From assembly GCA_041576975.1 (NCBI GenBank), contig JBFGJY010000057.1, positions 1 to 16,757 of the forward strand: a stretch of 16,757 bases of DNA. Direction: 5' to 3'. The translations under genes and the position numbers were made by a program. Under the pieces are notes generated by a model that saw nothing but the letters and a program-made list of their open reading frames with translations, did not search any database and was not told the origin of the DNA. Of the stretch, positions 1 through 7,088 are shown in pieces. Position 1 is the stretch's first letter. Every line of letters begins with the position of its first letter. The stretch comes from JBFGJY01 sp041576975 (lineage in GTDB: Bacteria; Pseudomonadota; Gammaproteobacteria; UBA4575).

Positions 1-350
1 AATATGGAATCTAAATATCGCCTAACACAAAGCAAAGGGTTAAATATTTACCAAATACGAATGTCAGCATTGTGTCATTAGTGGGCATTATATGATTAAA
101 TCCTTGATAGCTTAAACTTCGCTATAGAAACCAGCTTCGTACTACCTACTATTAGGCAGGCACGCATGACCAGGTTTTTTATTACTAACTTCGTTATATG
201 TACTAATGTGCTGTTGCGTTATCGTTGATATTTCGAATTATATATATGATCTGTGGTGATCTTTCTGGAAATATTCCAGATAAACCCTCAGTATGAAAAT
301 CAGTAAAGGGTTGATTTCTGATGCTCTACGGAGCGTCTGGGGGAAATGGG
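1..350. other. Intergenic stretch without a recognisable gene
   Basis: No reading frame of gene-like length or with a ribosome site was found on either strand, and no second tRNA follows the glycine tRNA, although E. coli has cysT and leuZ there. The stretch is AT-rich. It holds a 7-bp hairpin at 264-280 (TCTGGAA/TTCCAGA, 3-nt loop), an AACCCT/AGGGTT pair at about 284-312, and a 4-bp stem closing a TACG loop at 324-335. On the minus strand these could shape the 3' end of the tRNA transcript, but none is followed by a convincing T tract, so no terminator is called. Confidence 0.6.
264..280. repeat. Short perfect inverted repeat downstream of tRNA-Gly
   Basis: TCTGGAA and TTCCAGA flank a 3-nt ATA centre, giving a 7-bp stem. 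It lies about 70 bp downstream of the tRNA on the minus strand. It could be a processing or termination hairpin, or a protein-binding palindrome. No T tract follows on either strand. Confidence 0.4.
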
Positions 351-351
351 A

Positions 352-427
352 TGGAGCGGGAAACGAGGTTCGAACTCGCGACCTCAACCTTGGCAAGGTT
401 GCGCTCTACCAGCTGAGCTATTCCCGC
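352..427 (-). tRNA. tRNA-Gly (anticodon GCC)
   Basis: The minus strand folds into a full 76-nt cloverleaf. The acceptor arm is GCGGGAA paired with TTCCCGC, with discriminator T and an encoded CCA end at 354-352. The anticodon arm is CAACC/GGTTG with loop TTGCCAA, and the GCC anticodon occupies 394-392. The T arm carries the canonical GTTCGAAC core. GCC reads the GGC and GGU glycine codons. In E. coli the corresponding gene after pgsA is glyW, so position and identity agree. It lies 63 bp beyond the pgsA stop and has a good promoter of its own in that gap, so it may be transcribed both independently and by read-through. Confidence 0.97.
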
Positions 428-441
428 ATAAGTCAAAGACT

Positions 442-469
442 ATTCTATTGATCAACAACCATGAGTCAA
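442..469 (-). promoter_or_regulatory. Putative sigma70 promoter for tRNA-Gly
   Basis: On the minus strand TTGACT (469-464) and TAGAAT (447-442) are separated by 16 bp. Each differs from the consensus hexamers at one base. Transcription would begin near 435, a few bases before the mature tRNA 5' end at 427, which suits a short trimmed tRNA leader. Confidence 0.55.
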
Positions 470-490
470 TAAATTCCACGCTAGTGTTTG

Positions 491-1045
491 TTAGCTATTG
501 GCTTTGATTGCGCGGTAAATATAGACCATCATTGACCAAAGTGTAAGCGCAGCCGCAATATACAACAGCCATTCCCCCATTTTAAACACTGGTATCCCAA
601 ATATTGGGTAATAGTAGAGTAGCAGGAACAACGCAATCATTTGTACAGTGGTTTTAATTTTACCTAGCATAGACACTGAAACCGACCCTCTTTGCCCCAG
701 TTCTGACATCCACTCCCGCAAACTTGAGACCGCAATTTCTCTACCAATAATAATTAATGCAGGAATTAAAACAGATAGTTTGCCATATTCATCCACAATC
801 ATCACCAGTACTGTGACAACAATTAATTTATCAGCAACAGGATCTAAAAAGGCACCCAGCTTTGAACTTTGATTTAATTTACGAGCAAGGTACCCATCCA
901 ACCAGTCAGTGAAGCCCGCTAGACCAAATAATAATGCTGCGGCTGGCATGCCCCATCGATTGGGTGGAAAATAATACACCAACACGAGCAAAGGAATTAT
1001 TAAAATCCTTATATACGTCAGTATGTTGGGAATACTATATACCAT
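491..1045 (-). CDS. pgsA: CDP-diacylglycerol--glycerol-3-phosphate 3-phosphatidyltransferase
   Basis: This inner-membrane enzyme transfers the phosphatidyl group from CDP-diacylglycerol to glycerol-3-phosphate, giving phosphatidylglycerol phosphate, the committed step to phosphatidylglycerol and cardiolipin. The CDP-alcohol phosphatidyltransferase signature is complete: D50-G51-x2-A54-R55-x8-G64-x3-D68-x3-D72, whose aspartates bind the metal and CDP moiety. Hydrophobic segments lie at about residues 7-25, 33-45, 74-84, 91-101, 130-151 and 155-177, as expected for a six-helix protein. The 184-aa length matches the family (about 180). The ATG lies 6 bp after the uvrC stop and has no clear Shine-Dalgarno sequence, so translational coupling to uvrC is likely. 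The uvrC-pgsA-tRNA-Gly order is the E. coli order. Confidence 0.95.
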   Translation of the reverse strand: MVYSIPNILTYIRILIIPLLVLVYYFPPNRWGMPAAALLFGLAGFTDWLDGYLARKLNQSSKLGAFLDPVADKLIVVTVLVMIVDEYGKLSVLIPALIIIGREIAVSSLREWMSELGQRGSVSVSMLGKIKTTVQMIALFLLLYYYPIFGIPVFKMGEWLLYIAAALTLWSMMVYIYRAIKANS

Positions 1046-1051
1046 AATAGA

Positions 1052-2890
1052 TTAATTGCCTGTGGCATGCATTTCTTGATAAATGATTTTCGCGAGATTC
1101 TTGCTAATACCAGGTACTTTAGCAAGCTCCTCCACACCTGCGCGAGTAACACCCCGCATCCCACCAAAATACTTCAGTAAATTTTGTCTACGTTTCGGCC
1201 CTAATCCCTCAATGTTTTCTAATGGTGAGGTAATACGTTTTTTAGCACGACGTTTTCGATGACTGGTAATGGCAAAACGATGCGCCTCATCACGTATTTG
1301 TTGAATCAAATGCAATGCCAGTGAATGCTCGGCTAAATTGATGGTTTTCTTGGTGTTTGGAAATACGAGTGTCTCATAGCCAGGACGCCTCTCCATTCCT
1401 TTGGCAACTCCAATAATTTTCACACCTTTTACTTGTAATTCATCAATGACTTCTTGCGCCTTGCTGACTTGTCCTTTGCCGCCGTCTATCAAGAGTATAT
1501 CCGGTAATTTGCCTTCACCTTTTTTCAGTCTTGTGTAACGTCGTGTGAGAGCTTGGTACATTGCAGCATAATCATCACCTGGTTTCACACCATTAACGTT
1601 AAAGCGACGATAATCGCTTTTCAGTGGTCCATCTTGTTCATATACCACACATGAGGCTACGGTTGCCTCACCACTTGTATGGCTAACGTCAAAGCATTCA
1701 ATTCGTGTAGGCACAAAACCAAGATTTAGTTCATCTTGTAACGCTTCAAATCGCTGCATATGTCCTGCTTTTGAAGCTAGTTTACTTTGAAAAGCTGAAG
1801 TTACATTCTTGTTTGCAATATCTAACCAGCGTGCGCGCTTACTTCGTGGTGAATAGACTATTGAAACGTTCTTGCCGACTCTATTACTAAGCATTTCTTG
1901 TAAAAGCTTAGCATCATCTGGTTGGTGGCTAGATATAATTTCTTCTGGAATTGCATGAGTAAGATAATATTGTCCTAAAAAAGCAGTAAGTATTTTCTCA
2001 GGGCTGGTGGGCTCTGGAAGATTTGGAAAATAACTTTTATTGCCTAAATTTACTCCAGCACGAATATTAAATACTTGGACACAGGCTAGCTCTCCTTCTG
2101 ATTTAACTGCAACAATGTCTACATTCCCATCATTAGCACTAACATATTGCTGTTCTGAAACCTTACGCAGTAATTCAATTTTGTCTCTATAATTAGCTGC
2201 TTTTTCGAAGTCTAATTTAGCCGAAGCCGCATCCATTATTTGTACATAGCGGTTTATAAGTTGATGACTATTCCCTTCTAAAAATTCAATTGCTGATTCA
2301 ATATCATTCCGATAATTCTCCTCACCAATAAACCCTACACAGGGAGCACTACAGCGGTCGATTTGATGCTGTAAACACGGTCGGCTGCGATGATTAAAAA
2401 AGTAATCATCACACTGTCTAACCTTAAAAACTTTTTGTAATTGGTTTAGAGCGTTTCTAGCTGCACCTGCACTTGCATAAGGCCCAAAATATCTACCTGC
2501 TTTACTACGGTTGCCACGGTAAAAAGTAATTTGTGGATACTTATGCTTCGAAGATATAAAAATATAAGGATAACTCTTATCATCTCTTAATAGTATGTTA
2601 TAACGTGGACGATGTTCTTTAATTAAATTGTTTTCTAGTAATAACGCTTCTGCTTCGGTATTAGTAATGGTGATTTCAACATTAGTGGTCTGTTCTAGCA
2701 TCTTTGCAATACGCGGACTTTGTTGGCTTTTAGAAAAATATGTCGCCACCCTTTTTTTTAAACTTTTAGCTTTTCCTACATAAAGCAATTTTCCTTCAAC
2801 ACTGAGCATGCGATAAACACCAGGATTGTGAGTAAGCGTTCGCATAAAACGCTTATGATCAAATTTGGAGCTAACACGCATATCAGACAT
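1052..2890 (-). CDS. uvrC: UvrABC system protein C (excinuclease subunit C)
   Basis: UvrC makes both incisions around bulky DNA lesions after damage recognition by UvrA and UvrB. The order of domains is complete: an N-terminal GIY-YIG nuclease (GVY at 24-26, YVG at 37-39) for the 3' cut, a UVR motif at about 213-247 that binds UvrB, an RNase H-like nuclease from about residue 395 (CFDVSHTSGE, then LLIDGGKGQ) for the 5' cut, and paired helix-hairpin-helix motifs near the C-terminus (IEGLGPKRR, VPGISKNLA). Cysteines 160, 172, 180 and 184 have the 12-8-4 spacing of the cysteines reported to hold a [4Fe-4S] cluster in E. coli UvrC. The 612-aa length is normal. The start is the first ATG at 2890; another in-frame ATG lies three codons in. 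The gene begins 6 bp after the uracil-DNA glycosylase stop, joining two repair genes. Confidence 0.97.
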   Translation of the reverse strand: MSDMRVSSKFDHKRFMRTLTHNPGVYRMLSVEGKLLYVGKAKSLKKRVATYFSKSQQSPRIAKMLEQTTNVEITITNTEAEALLLENNLIKEHRPRYNILLRDDKSYPYIFISSKHKYPQITFYRGNRSKAGRYFGPYASAGAARNALNQLQKVFKVRQCDDYFFNHRSRPCLQHQIDRCSAPCVGFIGEENYRNDIESAIEFLEGNSHQLINRYVQIMDAASAKLDFEKAANYRDKIELLRKVSEQQYVSANDGNVDIVAVKSEGELACVQVFNIRAGVNLGNKSYFPNLPEPTSPEKILTAFLGQYYLTHAIPEEIISSHQPDDAKLLQEMLSNRVGKNVSIVYSPRSKRARWLDIANKNVTSAFQSKLASKAGHMQRFEALQDELNLGFVPTRIECFDVSHTSGEATVASCVVYEQDGPLKSDYRRFNVNGVKPGDDYAAMYQALTRRYTRLKKGEGKLPDILLIDGGKGQVSKAQEVIDELQVKGVKIIGVAKGMERRPGYETLVFPNTKKTINLAEHSLALHLIQQIRDEAHRFAITSHRKRRAKKRITSPLENIEGLGPKRRQNLLKYFGGMRGVTRAGVEELAKVPGISKNLAKIIYQEMHATGN

Positions 2891-2896
2891 AGATAG

Positions 2897-3547
2897 TCAG
2901 GAATTTTCTAAAATTGATTTAGCTTGCATGAAGATTGCTTCAAATTGTTTTTGTGTAAGGCGCTTGGTTTGTGTGTTATAGCGACTACAGTGATAAGAAT
3001 CTAATAAATGCAATTGATTCTCCAGCTTATATAAATTTGCGTGGCCAAAAGGATACTTACTCAATTTCAAGTTAAAAGCACGTAACACGGCATCGTGTGC
3101 AATTTTACCTAATGCAAGAACTATGTTTCCTGGATTTAATAAACGTAGCTCATTTTGCAGATAAGAATTGCAAATTTTAATTTCATCTGTAGTCGGTTTA
3201 TTGGCTGGAGGCACACACTTCACAGCATTGGTAATTCTACAATCTTTAAGTCTTAACAAATCATCACGACTTTTTGAAACCGAATGTGTTGCAAACTTAA
3301 ACTTATGCAAAGTTTGATATAAGAGCACACCTGCATAATCGCCAGTAAATGGCCTACCGGTAGCATTTGCACCATGCAGACCCGGAGCGAGTCCAACAAT
3401 TAACAGACGTGCATTTGTATCCCCAAATGCTGCGACAGGTTTACAATGGTAGCTAGGGTATTTTTGTTTAGTTGATTTTAAAAATTTAGCCAGACGAGAA
3501 CACTTTGTACAATTCTCTTCAAAGATTAATGAATGAGCAAGAGCCAC
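2897..3547 (-). CDS. Uracil-DNA glycosylase, family 5 (UDGb type), iron-sulfur
   Basis: This enzyme excises uracil, and in family 5 often other deaminated bases, from DNA. Motif A is GLAPGLHGANATGR (residues 52-65) followed by PFTGD. The family 4 acidic residue is absent here (GLAPG, not GEAPG), which marks family 5. Cysteines 13, 16, 111 and 126 give the C-x2-C...C-x14-C pattern of the [4Fe-4S] cluster of family 4/5 enzymes. Motif 2 reads YHCSRYNTQTKRLT (185-198); family members as I recall them have HPS where this has HCS. The start is a GTG directly after an in-frame TAG, so it cannot extend upstream, and a later start would lose C13. No clear Shine-Dalgarno sequence is seen. It sits 28 bp after fabH and 6 bp before uvrC. 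Confidence 0.88.
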   Translation of the reverse strand: MALAHSLIFEENCTKCSRLAKFLKSTKQKYPSYHCKPVAAFGDTNARLLIVGLAPGLHGANATGRPFTGDYAGVLLYQTLHKFKFATHSVSKSRDDLLRLKDCRITNAVKCVPPANKPTTDEIKICNSYLQNELRLLNPGNIVLALGKIAHDAVLRAFNLKLSKYPFGHANLYKLENQLHLLDSYHCSRYNTQTKRLTQKQFEAIFMQAKSILENS

Positions 3548-3575
3548 CTAATGAAATAGCAAAATTAAATTCAGC

Positions 3576-4544
3576 CTAAAATTTTAATAATGCAGATCCC
3601 CATGTGAACCCACCACCAAAAGCCTCAAGCATAATAGTTTCACCTTTTTTAATTCGACCATCTCTCACCGCTACATCAAGCGCCAACGGAATAGACGCTG
3701 CAGATGTGTTACCGTGTTCCGATACCGTTACAACAACCTGCTTCATTGACATTTTTAGCTTACGCGCTGTAGCTTCAATAATGCGATTGTTCGCTTGATG
3801 AGGCACTAGCCAATCGATATCACTTTTCTTAATATTATTTGCTTGTAAGGTTTCATCTACAATTCGACCTAAGGTATTTACAGCCATTTTGAATACCGCA
3901 TTGCCTTCCATATGAACATAAGCTTCGCCTGCTTTAAGTTGCTCATAACCCATGGAGATTCCGTGCGGTACATGCAATAAATGTTCATAGCTGCCATCCG
4001 CATGTAAGTGTGTTGACATAATTCCTGGTTCCGTTGATGCTTCAACCACGACTGCGCCTGCACCATCACCAAACAAAACACAAGTGCCGCGGTCATTCCA
4101 ATCTAATATACGGGATAATGTCTCAGAGCCTACAACCAATACACATTGTGCTGCTTCGGTACGAATAAATTTATCGGCAATTGCCAATGCATAAACAAAT
4201 CCTGTGCATACAGCTTGCACATCAAAGGCCGCGCACCCATGAATATCTAAACGCTTTTGCAATAAACACGCAGTGCTTGGGAAAATCTTATCCGCCGTTG
4301 TGGTCGCGACGATAATTAAATCAATATCGGTATTCGCCTTACCTGCCATCTCCAATGCACGCCGAGAGGCATTAACCGCTAAATCACAAGTTGTCTCTCC
4401 AACCGCAGCAATATGTCGCTTTTTAATTCCCGTTCTTTCTTGAATCCATTCATCAGAAGTGTCAACAATTTTTTCTAAATCTTTATTAGTTAATATCTTT
4501 TCAGGCAAGTAACTACCGGTACCAATTATTCTTGAATATTTCAT
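3576..4544 (-). CDS. fabH: 3-oxoacyl-ACP synthase III (FabH)
   Basis: FabH starts type II fatty acid synthesis by condensing an acyl-CoA, usually acetyl-CoA, with malonyl-ACP. The catalytic triad is visible: C113 in AVCTGF, H249 in VPHQAN and N279 in EHGNTS. The C-terminal glycine-rich GGGFTWGSALLKF end is typical. At 322 aa the length is normal. The ATG overlaps the plsX stop by 4 bp (ATGA), implying coupled translation. In E. coli fabH is followed by fabD, fabG and acpP; here DNA-repair genes follow instead, so the rest of the fatty acid cluster must lie elsewhere. Confidence 0.97.
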   Translation of the reverse strand: MKYSRIIGTGSYLPEKILTNKDLEKIVDTSDEWIQERTGIKKRHIAAVGETTCDLAVNASRRALEMAGKANTDIDLIIVATTTADKIFPSTACLLQKRLDIHGCAAFDVQAVCTGFVYALAIADKFIRTEAAQCVLVVGSETLSRILDWNDRGTCVLFGDGAGAVVVEASTEPGIMSTHLHADGSYEHLLHVPHGISMGYEQLKAGEAYVHMEGNAVFKMAVNTLGRIVDETLQANNIKKSDIDWLVPHQANNRIIEATARKLKMSMKQVVVTVSEHGNTSAASIPLALDVAVRDGRIKKGETIMLEAFGGGFTWGSALLKF

Positions 4545-5566
4545 GCTGCACTATCGTGTTTTAAGTACTTTTCAATTCGTACATCAATTTGTTGGGGGAC
4601 CTGCTTAATTGCCTCTATACGAGCGATATTTATTGCCTGTTGAAATGAGTACACGTCAGCACCTCCGTGACTTTTGATTACAACACCACGCAAACCTAAT
4701 AGACTTGCGCCATTATAACGACGCGGATCGATACGTTGCCTAAATGCATTTAGTACGGGTAATGCCAAAAATCCACAAAACTTGGTGAAAAGATTTCGAT
4801 TAAATTCTTGTTTTGCATAATGAGATATAATTTTTGCCACACCTTCACTAGTTTTTAATGCAACATTACCAACAAAGCCATCACATACCACTACATCTAC
4901 ATCACCACAATAAATGTCGTCGCCTTCAACATAACCAACATAGTTTAAGCCGCTTTGTCGTAGCACATCATTTGCTTCTTTAACCTGCTCATTTCCCTTT
5001 ATTTCTTCTTCTCCAATATTAAGGAGACCAACTTTAGGATTATCTATTTCATCGATTGCAGTTGCTAAAACGGCGCCCATCACTGCGAATTGTAGTAAAT
5101 GTTTGCTGGTACAACCGACATTAGCGCCTAAATCAAGCATATAGGTTTGACCATTGATGGATGGAATCGTACTGGTGATCGCAGGCCGATCTATTCCTGG
5201 TAAAGTCTTCAGTACATAACGGGCAGTCGCCATCAACGCACCCGTGTTTCCAGCACTTACACATGCATCGGCAGTGCCTTCTTTTACAAGATTTATCGCA
5301 ACTCGCATGGACGAATCTTTCTTATTGCGTAATGCCTGCGAAGGGGGCTCGTTCATCTCTACATGTTGACTTGCGTGATGAATCTTTAATCTTTCGTAGG
5401 GTTTTGCATTTAGCTTATTTAGCTCGGCAGTGATTTCTTGCTGATCCCCCACTAATACTAGTGAGGTATCATGATTATTTTCTAAATATCCAACTGCCGC
5501 TTTAGCAACCACGGATGCACCAAAGTCACCACCCATAGCATCTAGCGCAATCGTATATTTTTTCAC
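4541..5566 (-). CDS. plsX: Phosphate acyltransferase PlsX
   Basis: PlsX makes acyl-phosphate from acyl-ACP, the donor used by PlsY to acylate glycerol-3-phosphate, and so links fatty acid to phospholipid synthesis. The N-terminus IALDAMGGDFG, the central SAGNTGALMA segment (about 108-117) with LPGIDRPAI after it, and the LDLGANVGC segment (about 149-157) are hallmarks. At 341 aa the length is typical. The start codon is GTG at 5566, chosen because the conserved KKYTIALDAMGGD follows at once; no good Shine-Dalgarno sequence precedes it. The 104-bp gap to rpmF is the largest inside this gene run and contains several palindromes, so a separate promoter or attenuation point is possible. Confidence 0.97.
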   Translation of the reverse strand: MKKYTIALDAMGGDFGASVVAKAAVGYLENNHDTSLVLVGDQQEITAELNKLNAKPYERLKIHHASQHVEMNEPPSQALRNKKDSSMRVAINLVKEGTADACVSAGNTGALMATARYVLKTLPGIDRPAITSTIPSINGQTYMLDLGANVGCTSKHLLQFAVMGAVLATAIDEIDNPKVGLLNIGEEEIKGNEQVKEANDVLRQSGLNYVGYVEGDDIYCGDVDVVVCDGFVGNVALKTSEGVAKIISHYAKQEFNRNLFTKFCGFLALPVLNAFRQRIDPRRYNGASLLGLRGVVIKSHGGADVYSFQQAINIARIEAIKQVPQQIDVRIEKYLKHDSAA

Positions 5567-5670
5567 TTGTATATTATGCTCGTATACGGGAATGAAAGCC
5601 GTAAACGGATTAATTTAGCTAAACTATGAAGCGGAATGGGGTTTTTAAGAAGACAATTTATTCGGAATGA
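5567..5670 (-). other. Palindrome-rich rpmF-plsX intergenic spacer
   Basis: This 104-bp spacer interrupts an otherwise tightly packed gene run. It contains TTTAGCTAAA (5614-5623, perfect 10-bp palindrome), CCGT-AA-ACGG (5599-5608, interrupted palindrome), CGTATACG (5581-5588, perfect 8-bp palindrome) and the direct repeat CGGAATG at 5632-5638 and 5663-5669. In the minus-strand direction a CATAAT hexamer lies close to the plsX start, but no well-spaced -35 was found. These are possible regulator sites or RNA hairpins. I cannot assign them to FadR, FabR or PsrA, since no consensus match was seen. Confidence 0.4.
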
Positions 5671-5868
5671 TTATTCCTCGTCGTCTTCTAACTCTTCTGA
5701 TTTTACAATCACTTGTCTGCCTCGATAGTAACCATCAGGTGTGACATGGTGGCGTAAATGAGTCTCGCCTGTAGTACTATCAACGGATAGAGCAGCAGTA
5801 GTTAGCGCATCATGCGCCCTTCGCATATCTCTCTTTGAACGTGTTTTCCTGTTCTTTTGTACCGCCAT
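5671..5868 (-). CDS. rpmF: 50S ribosomal protein L32
   Basis: This is a small zinc-less bacterial L32. The N-terminal MAVQKNRKTRSKRDMRRAHD and the HLRHHVTPDGYYRGRQV segment (38-54) follow E. coli L32 closely. The protein has 65 aa against 57 in E. coli. The extra length is an acidic C-terminal tail (SEELEDDEE), which is unusual for an otherwise strongly basic ribosomal protein. GGAG ends 8 nt before the ATG and fixes the start. It lies 18 bp after yceD, the conserved pairing that couples L32 to the rRNA-related YceD protein and to plsX-fabH. Confidence 0.97.
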   Translation of the reverse strand: MAVQKNRKTRSKRDMRRAHDALTTAALSVDSTTGETHLRHHVTPDGYYRGRQVIVKSEELEDDEE

Positions 5869-5886
5869 CTGGGTTCTCCAAACTAA

Positions 5887-6405
5887 CTAGCGTTTCAGTA
5901 TAGCAAAAGGACTATCCGCATTTTCCGCAGACACCTCGTTTGTGGCGAGCCAAGCTATCATATCTTGGTTGCATAATGAAATATCCTCATGTTTAGGGAA
6001 TAAGGGCAGTGCCAATAGCAATTCATCTTCGATTAAATCAGCCAACTCAAGGCTTTTTCCAGCATATTCATAAAATTCAAGATTATCAGTAAGTTCAGGT
6101 AATTCCTCAGATTCCAGCCTGATAAAGACTTCTATGGGTTGATCTAGCGAGATCGCAACCTCGTCTAAACAACGCTCACAACGCAGACCAAGAGTGTGTT
6201 TTATCCATCCAGTAACCCTTGGAAGCCCATACAGCCCGCGGGAGAACTGTAAACTAACTGCTACCATAGGTTCCATTGAAACTACGGTATTTTTTAAACG
6301 CAACATGCCTTTAGATGGCACAAAACCGGTTAATTCACAATTTTGATCAGCCATGACTTGAGGATCAAATCGAGCGGGTAGAACCTCTTTGTCGTCGTGT
6401 GACAT
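5887..6405 (-). CDS. yceD: YceD family protein (DUF177), 23S rRNA accumulation protein
   Basis: YceD proteins are small conserved factors. In E. coli the gene precedes rpmF and affects 23S rRNA accumulation; the biochemical role is not well defined. Seen here are the paired cysteines C76-x2-C79 in LRCERCLDEV, the acidic-hydrophobic core LIEDELLLALPLFPKH (124-139), and the near-terminal PFAIL (166-170), all matching the family pattern. The 172-aa length equals the E. coli protein. The ATG at 6405 aligns with the E. coli start region (LPxxxDP soon after the start) but has no Shine-Dalgarno sequence. It is the first gene of the minus-strand run. Confidence 0.92.
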   Translation of the reverse strand: MSHDDKEVLPARFDPQVMADQNCELTGFVPSKGMLRLKNTVVSMEPMVAVSLQFSRGLYGLPRVTGWIKHTLGLRCERCLDEVAISLDQPIEVFIRLESEELPELTDNLEFYEYAGKSLELADLIEDELLLALPLFPKHEDISLCNQDMIAWLATNEVSAENADSPFAILKR

Positions 6406-6417
6406 TGTTTGAAGATG

Positions 6418-6445
6418 AATATAAATCGTTACCTAAAATACGCAA
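6418..6445 (-). promoter_or_regulatory. Putative promoter of the yceD-rpmF-plsX-fabH run
   Basis: On the minus strand TTGCGT (6445-6440) and TATATT (6423-6418) are 16 bp apart. The predicted transcription start near 6411 lies only about 6 nt before the yceD ATG, so the mRNA would be almost leaderless, which agrees with the absence of a Shine-Dalgarno sequence. If the start is really further upstream, another promoter must lie within the 73-bp divergent gap. Confidence 0.42.
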
Positions 6446-6457
6446 TGCCTACTATAG
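6429..6457 (+). promoter_or_regulatory. Possible promoter for yceF (maf)
   Basis: TTACCT (6429-6434) and CTATAG (6452-6457) are separated by 17 bp on the plus strand, overlapping the divergent yceD promoter candidate. Transcription from near 6464 would give a leader of about 15 nt without a Shine-Dalgarno sequence. The hexamers are poor matches, so this is a weak call. Confidence 0.28.
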
Positions 6458-6478
6458 CTTCACTATTTTCTGTTTAAA

Positions 6479-7066
6479 ATGAATATTATTCTAGCTTCGA
6501 GTTCGCCTTATCGGAGAAAATTGTTAATACCACTAATACCCACACTAAAATGTATTGCTCCGCATGTAGATGAATCTATCAAAGTAAAAGAATCCGCTAC
6601 AGAATATGTAAGTCGATTATCTCTTGAGAAAGCAAAAACCGTTGCTCAACAATTTAATCAAATAGCATTAATAATCGGATCTGATCAATGCGCAGAGCTG
6701 GAAGGGAAAATCATCACTAAACCAAAGAATCCAGATGAAGCCCATGAACAACTCTCAGCAGCAAGTGGTAAATACGTGAAGTTCTATACAGGTCTGTGTT
6801 TATTTAATTCTGCTCAAAACACTAATCAACTTGCTTGCGAAACTTATCGAGTGAAATTTCGCCCACTCTCGCAACAGCAAATTTCTGCCTATTTACACAA
6901 AGATCAACCTTATGACTGCGCAGGGAGCTTCAAATCAGAAGGACTTGGTATTGCCTTATTTGAAAGCATGCAGGGTAATGACCCAAATATATTAGTCGGT
7001 TTACCCTTGATTAAACTTATTTCAATGTTAAGTGAAGAAGGCATTGATCTGCTGACACAGTTCTAA
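6479..7066 (+). CDS. yceF: Maf/YceF nucleotide pyrophosphatase (m7GTP type)
   Basis: Maf-family enzymes hydrolyse non-canonical nucleotides to the monophosphate and pyrophosphate. The YceF subgroup acts on 7-methyl-GTP in E. coli. The protein begins ILASSSPYRRKLL (ASSSP-x-RR loop, residues 6-13), has the catalytic acidic IIGSDQ with D69 (65-70), and carries YDCAGSFKSEGLG (about 144-156) and GNDPNILVGLPLI (165-177), which match E. coli YceF better than the dTTP/UTP-specific YhdE. At 195 aa it is full length. The ATG at 6479 lies directly on the conserved N-terminus; no Shine-Dalgarno sequence is visible. It is divergent from yceD, as in E. coli, and converges on sppA. Confidence 0.93.
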   Translation: MNIILASSSPYRRKLLIPLIPTLKCIAPHVDESIKVKESATEYVSRLSLEKAKTVAQQFNQIALIIGSDQCAELEGKIITKPKNPDEAHEQLSAASGKYVKFYTGLCLFNSAQNTNQLACETYRVKFRPLSQQQISAYLHKDQPYDCAGSFKSEGLGIALFESMQGNDPNILVGLPLIKLISMLSEEGIDLLTQF

Positions 7067-7072
7067 TGAAAA

Positions 7073-7088
7073 AAAGCTTTGGCGCTTT
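7073..7088. terminator. Likely bidirectional terminator between yceF and sppA
   Basis: AAAGC (7073-7077) pairs with GCTTT (7084-7088) around a 6-nt loop. On the minus strand the stem is extended by a run of T residues to 7069, the form expected of an intrinsic terminator for sppA, whose stop codon overlaps the stem. On the plus strand ATTTT follows, a weaker tail for yceF. The 5-bp stem is short. Confidence 0.5.

Noticed and set aside
1..350. Further tRNA genes (cysT, leuZ) after tRNA-Gly as in E. coli
   Set aside because: No T-arm GTTC core, CCA end or acceptor pairing was found in this stretch.
3878..4096. Minus-strand 72-codon frame within fabH
   Set aside because: It is entirely inside the catalytic region of fabH on the same strand in another frame, with no protein character.
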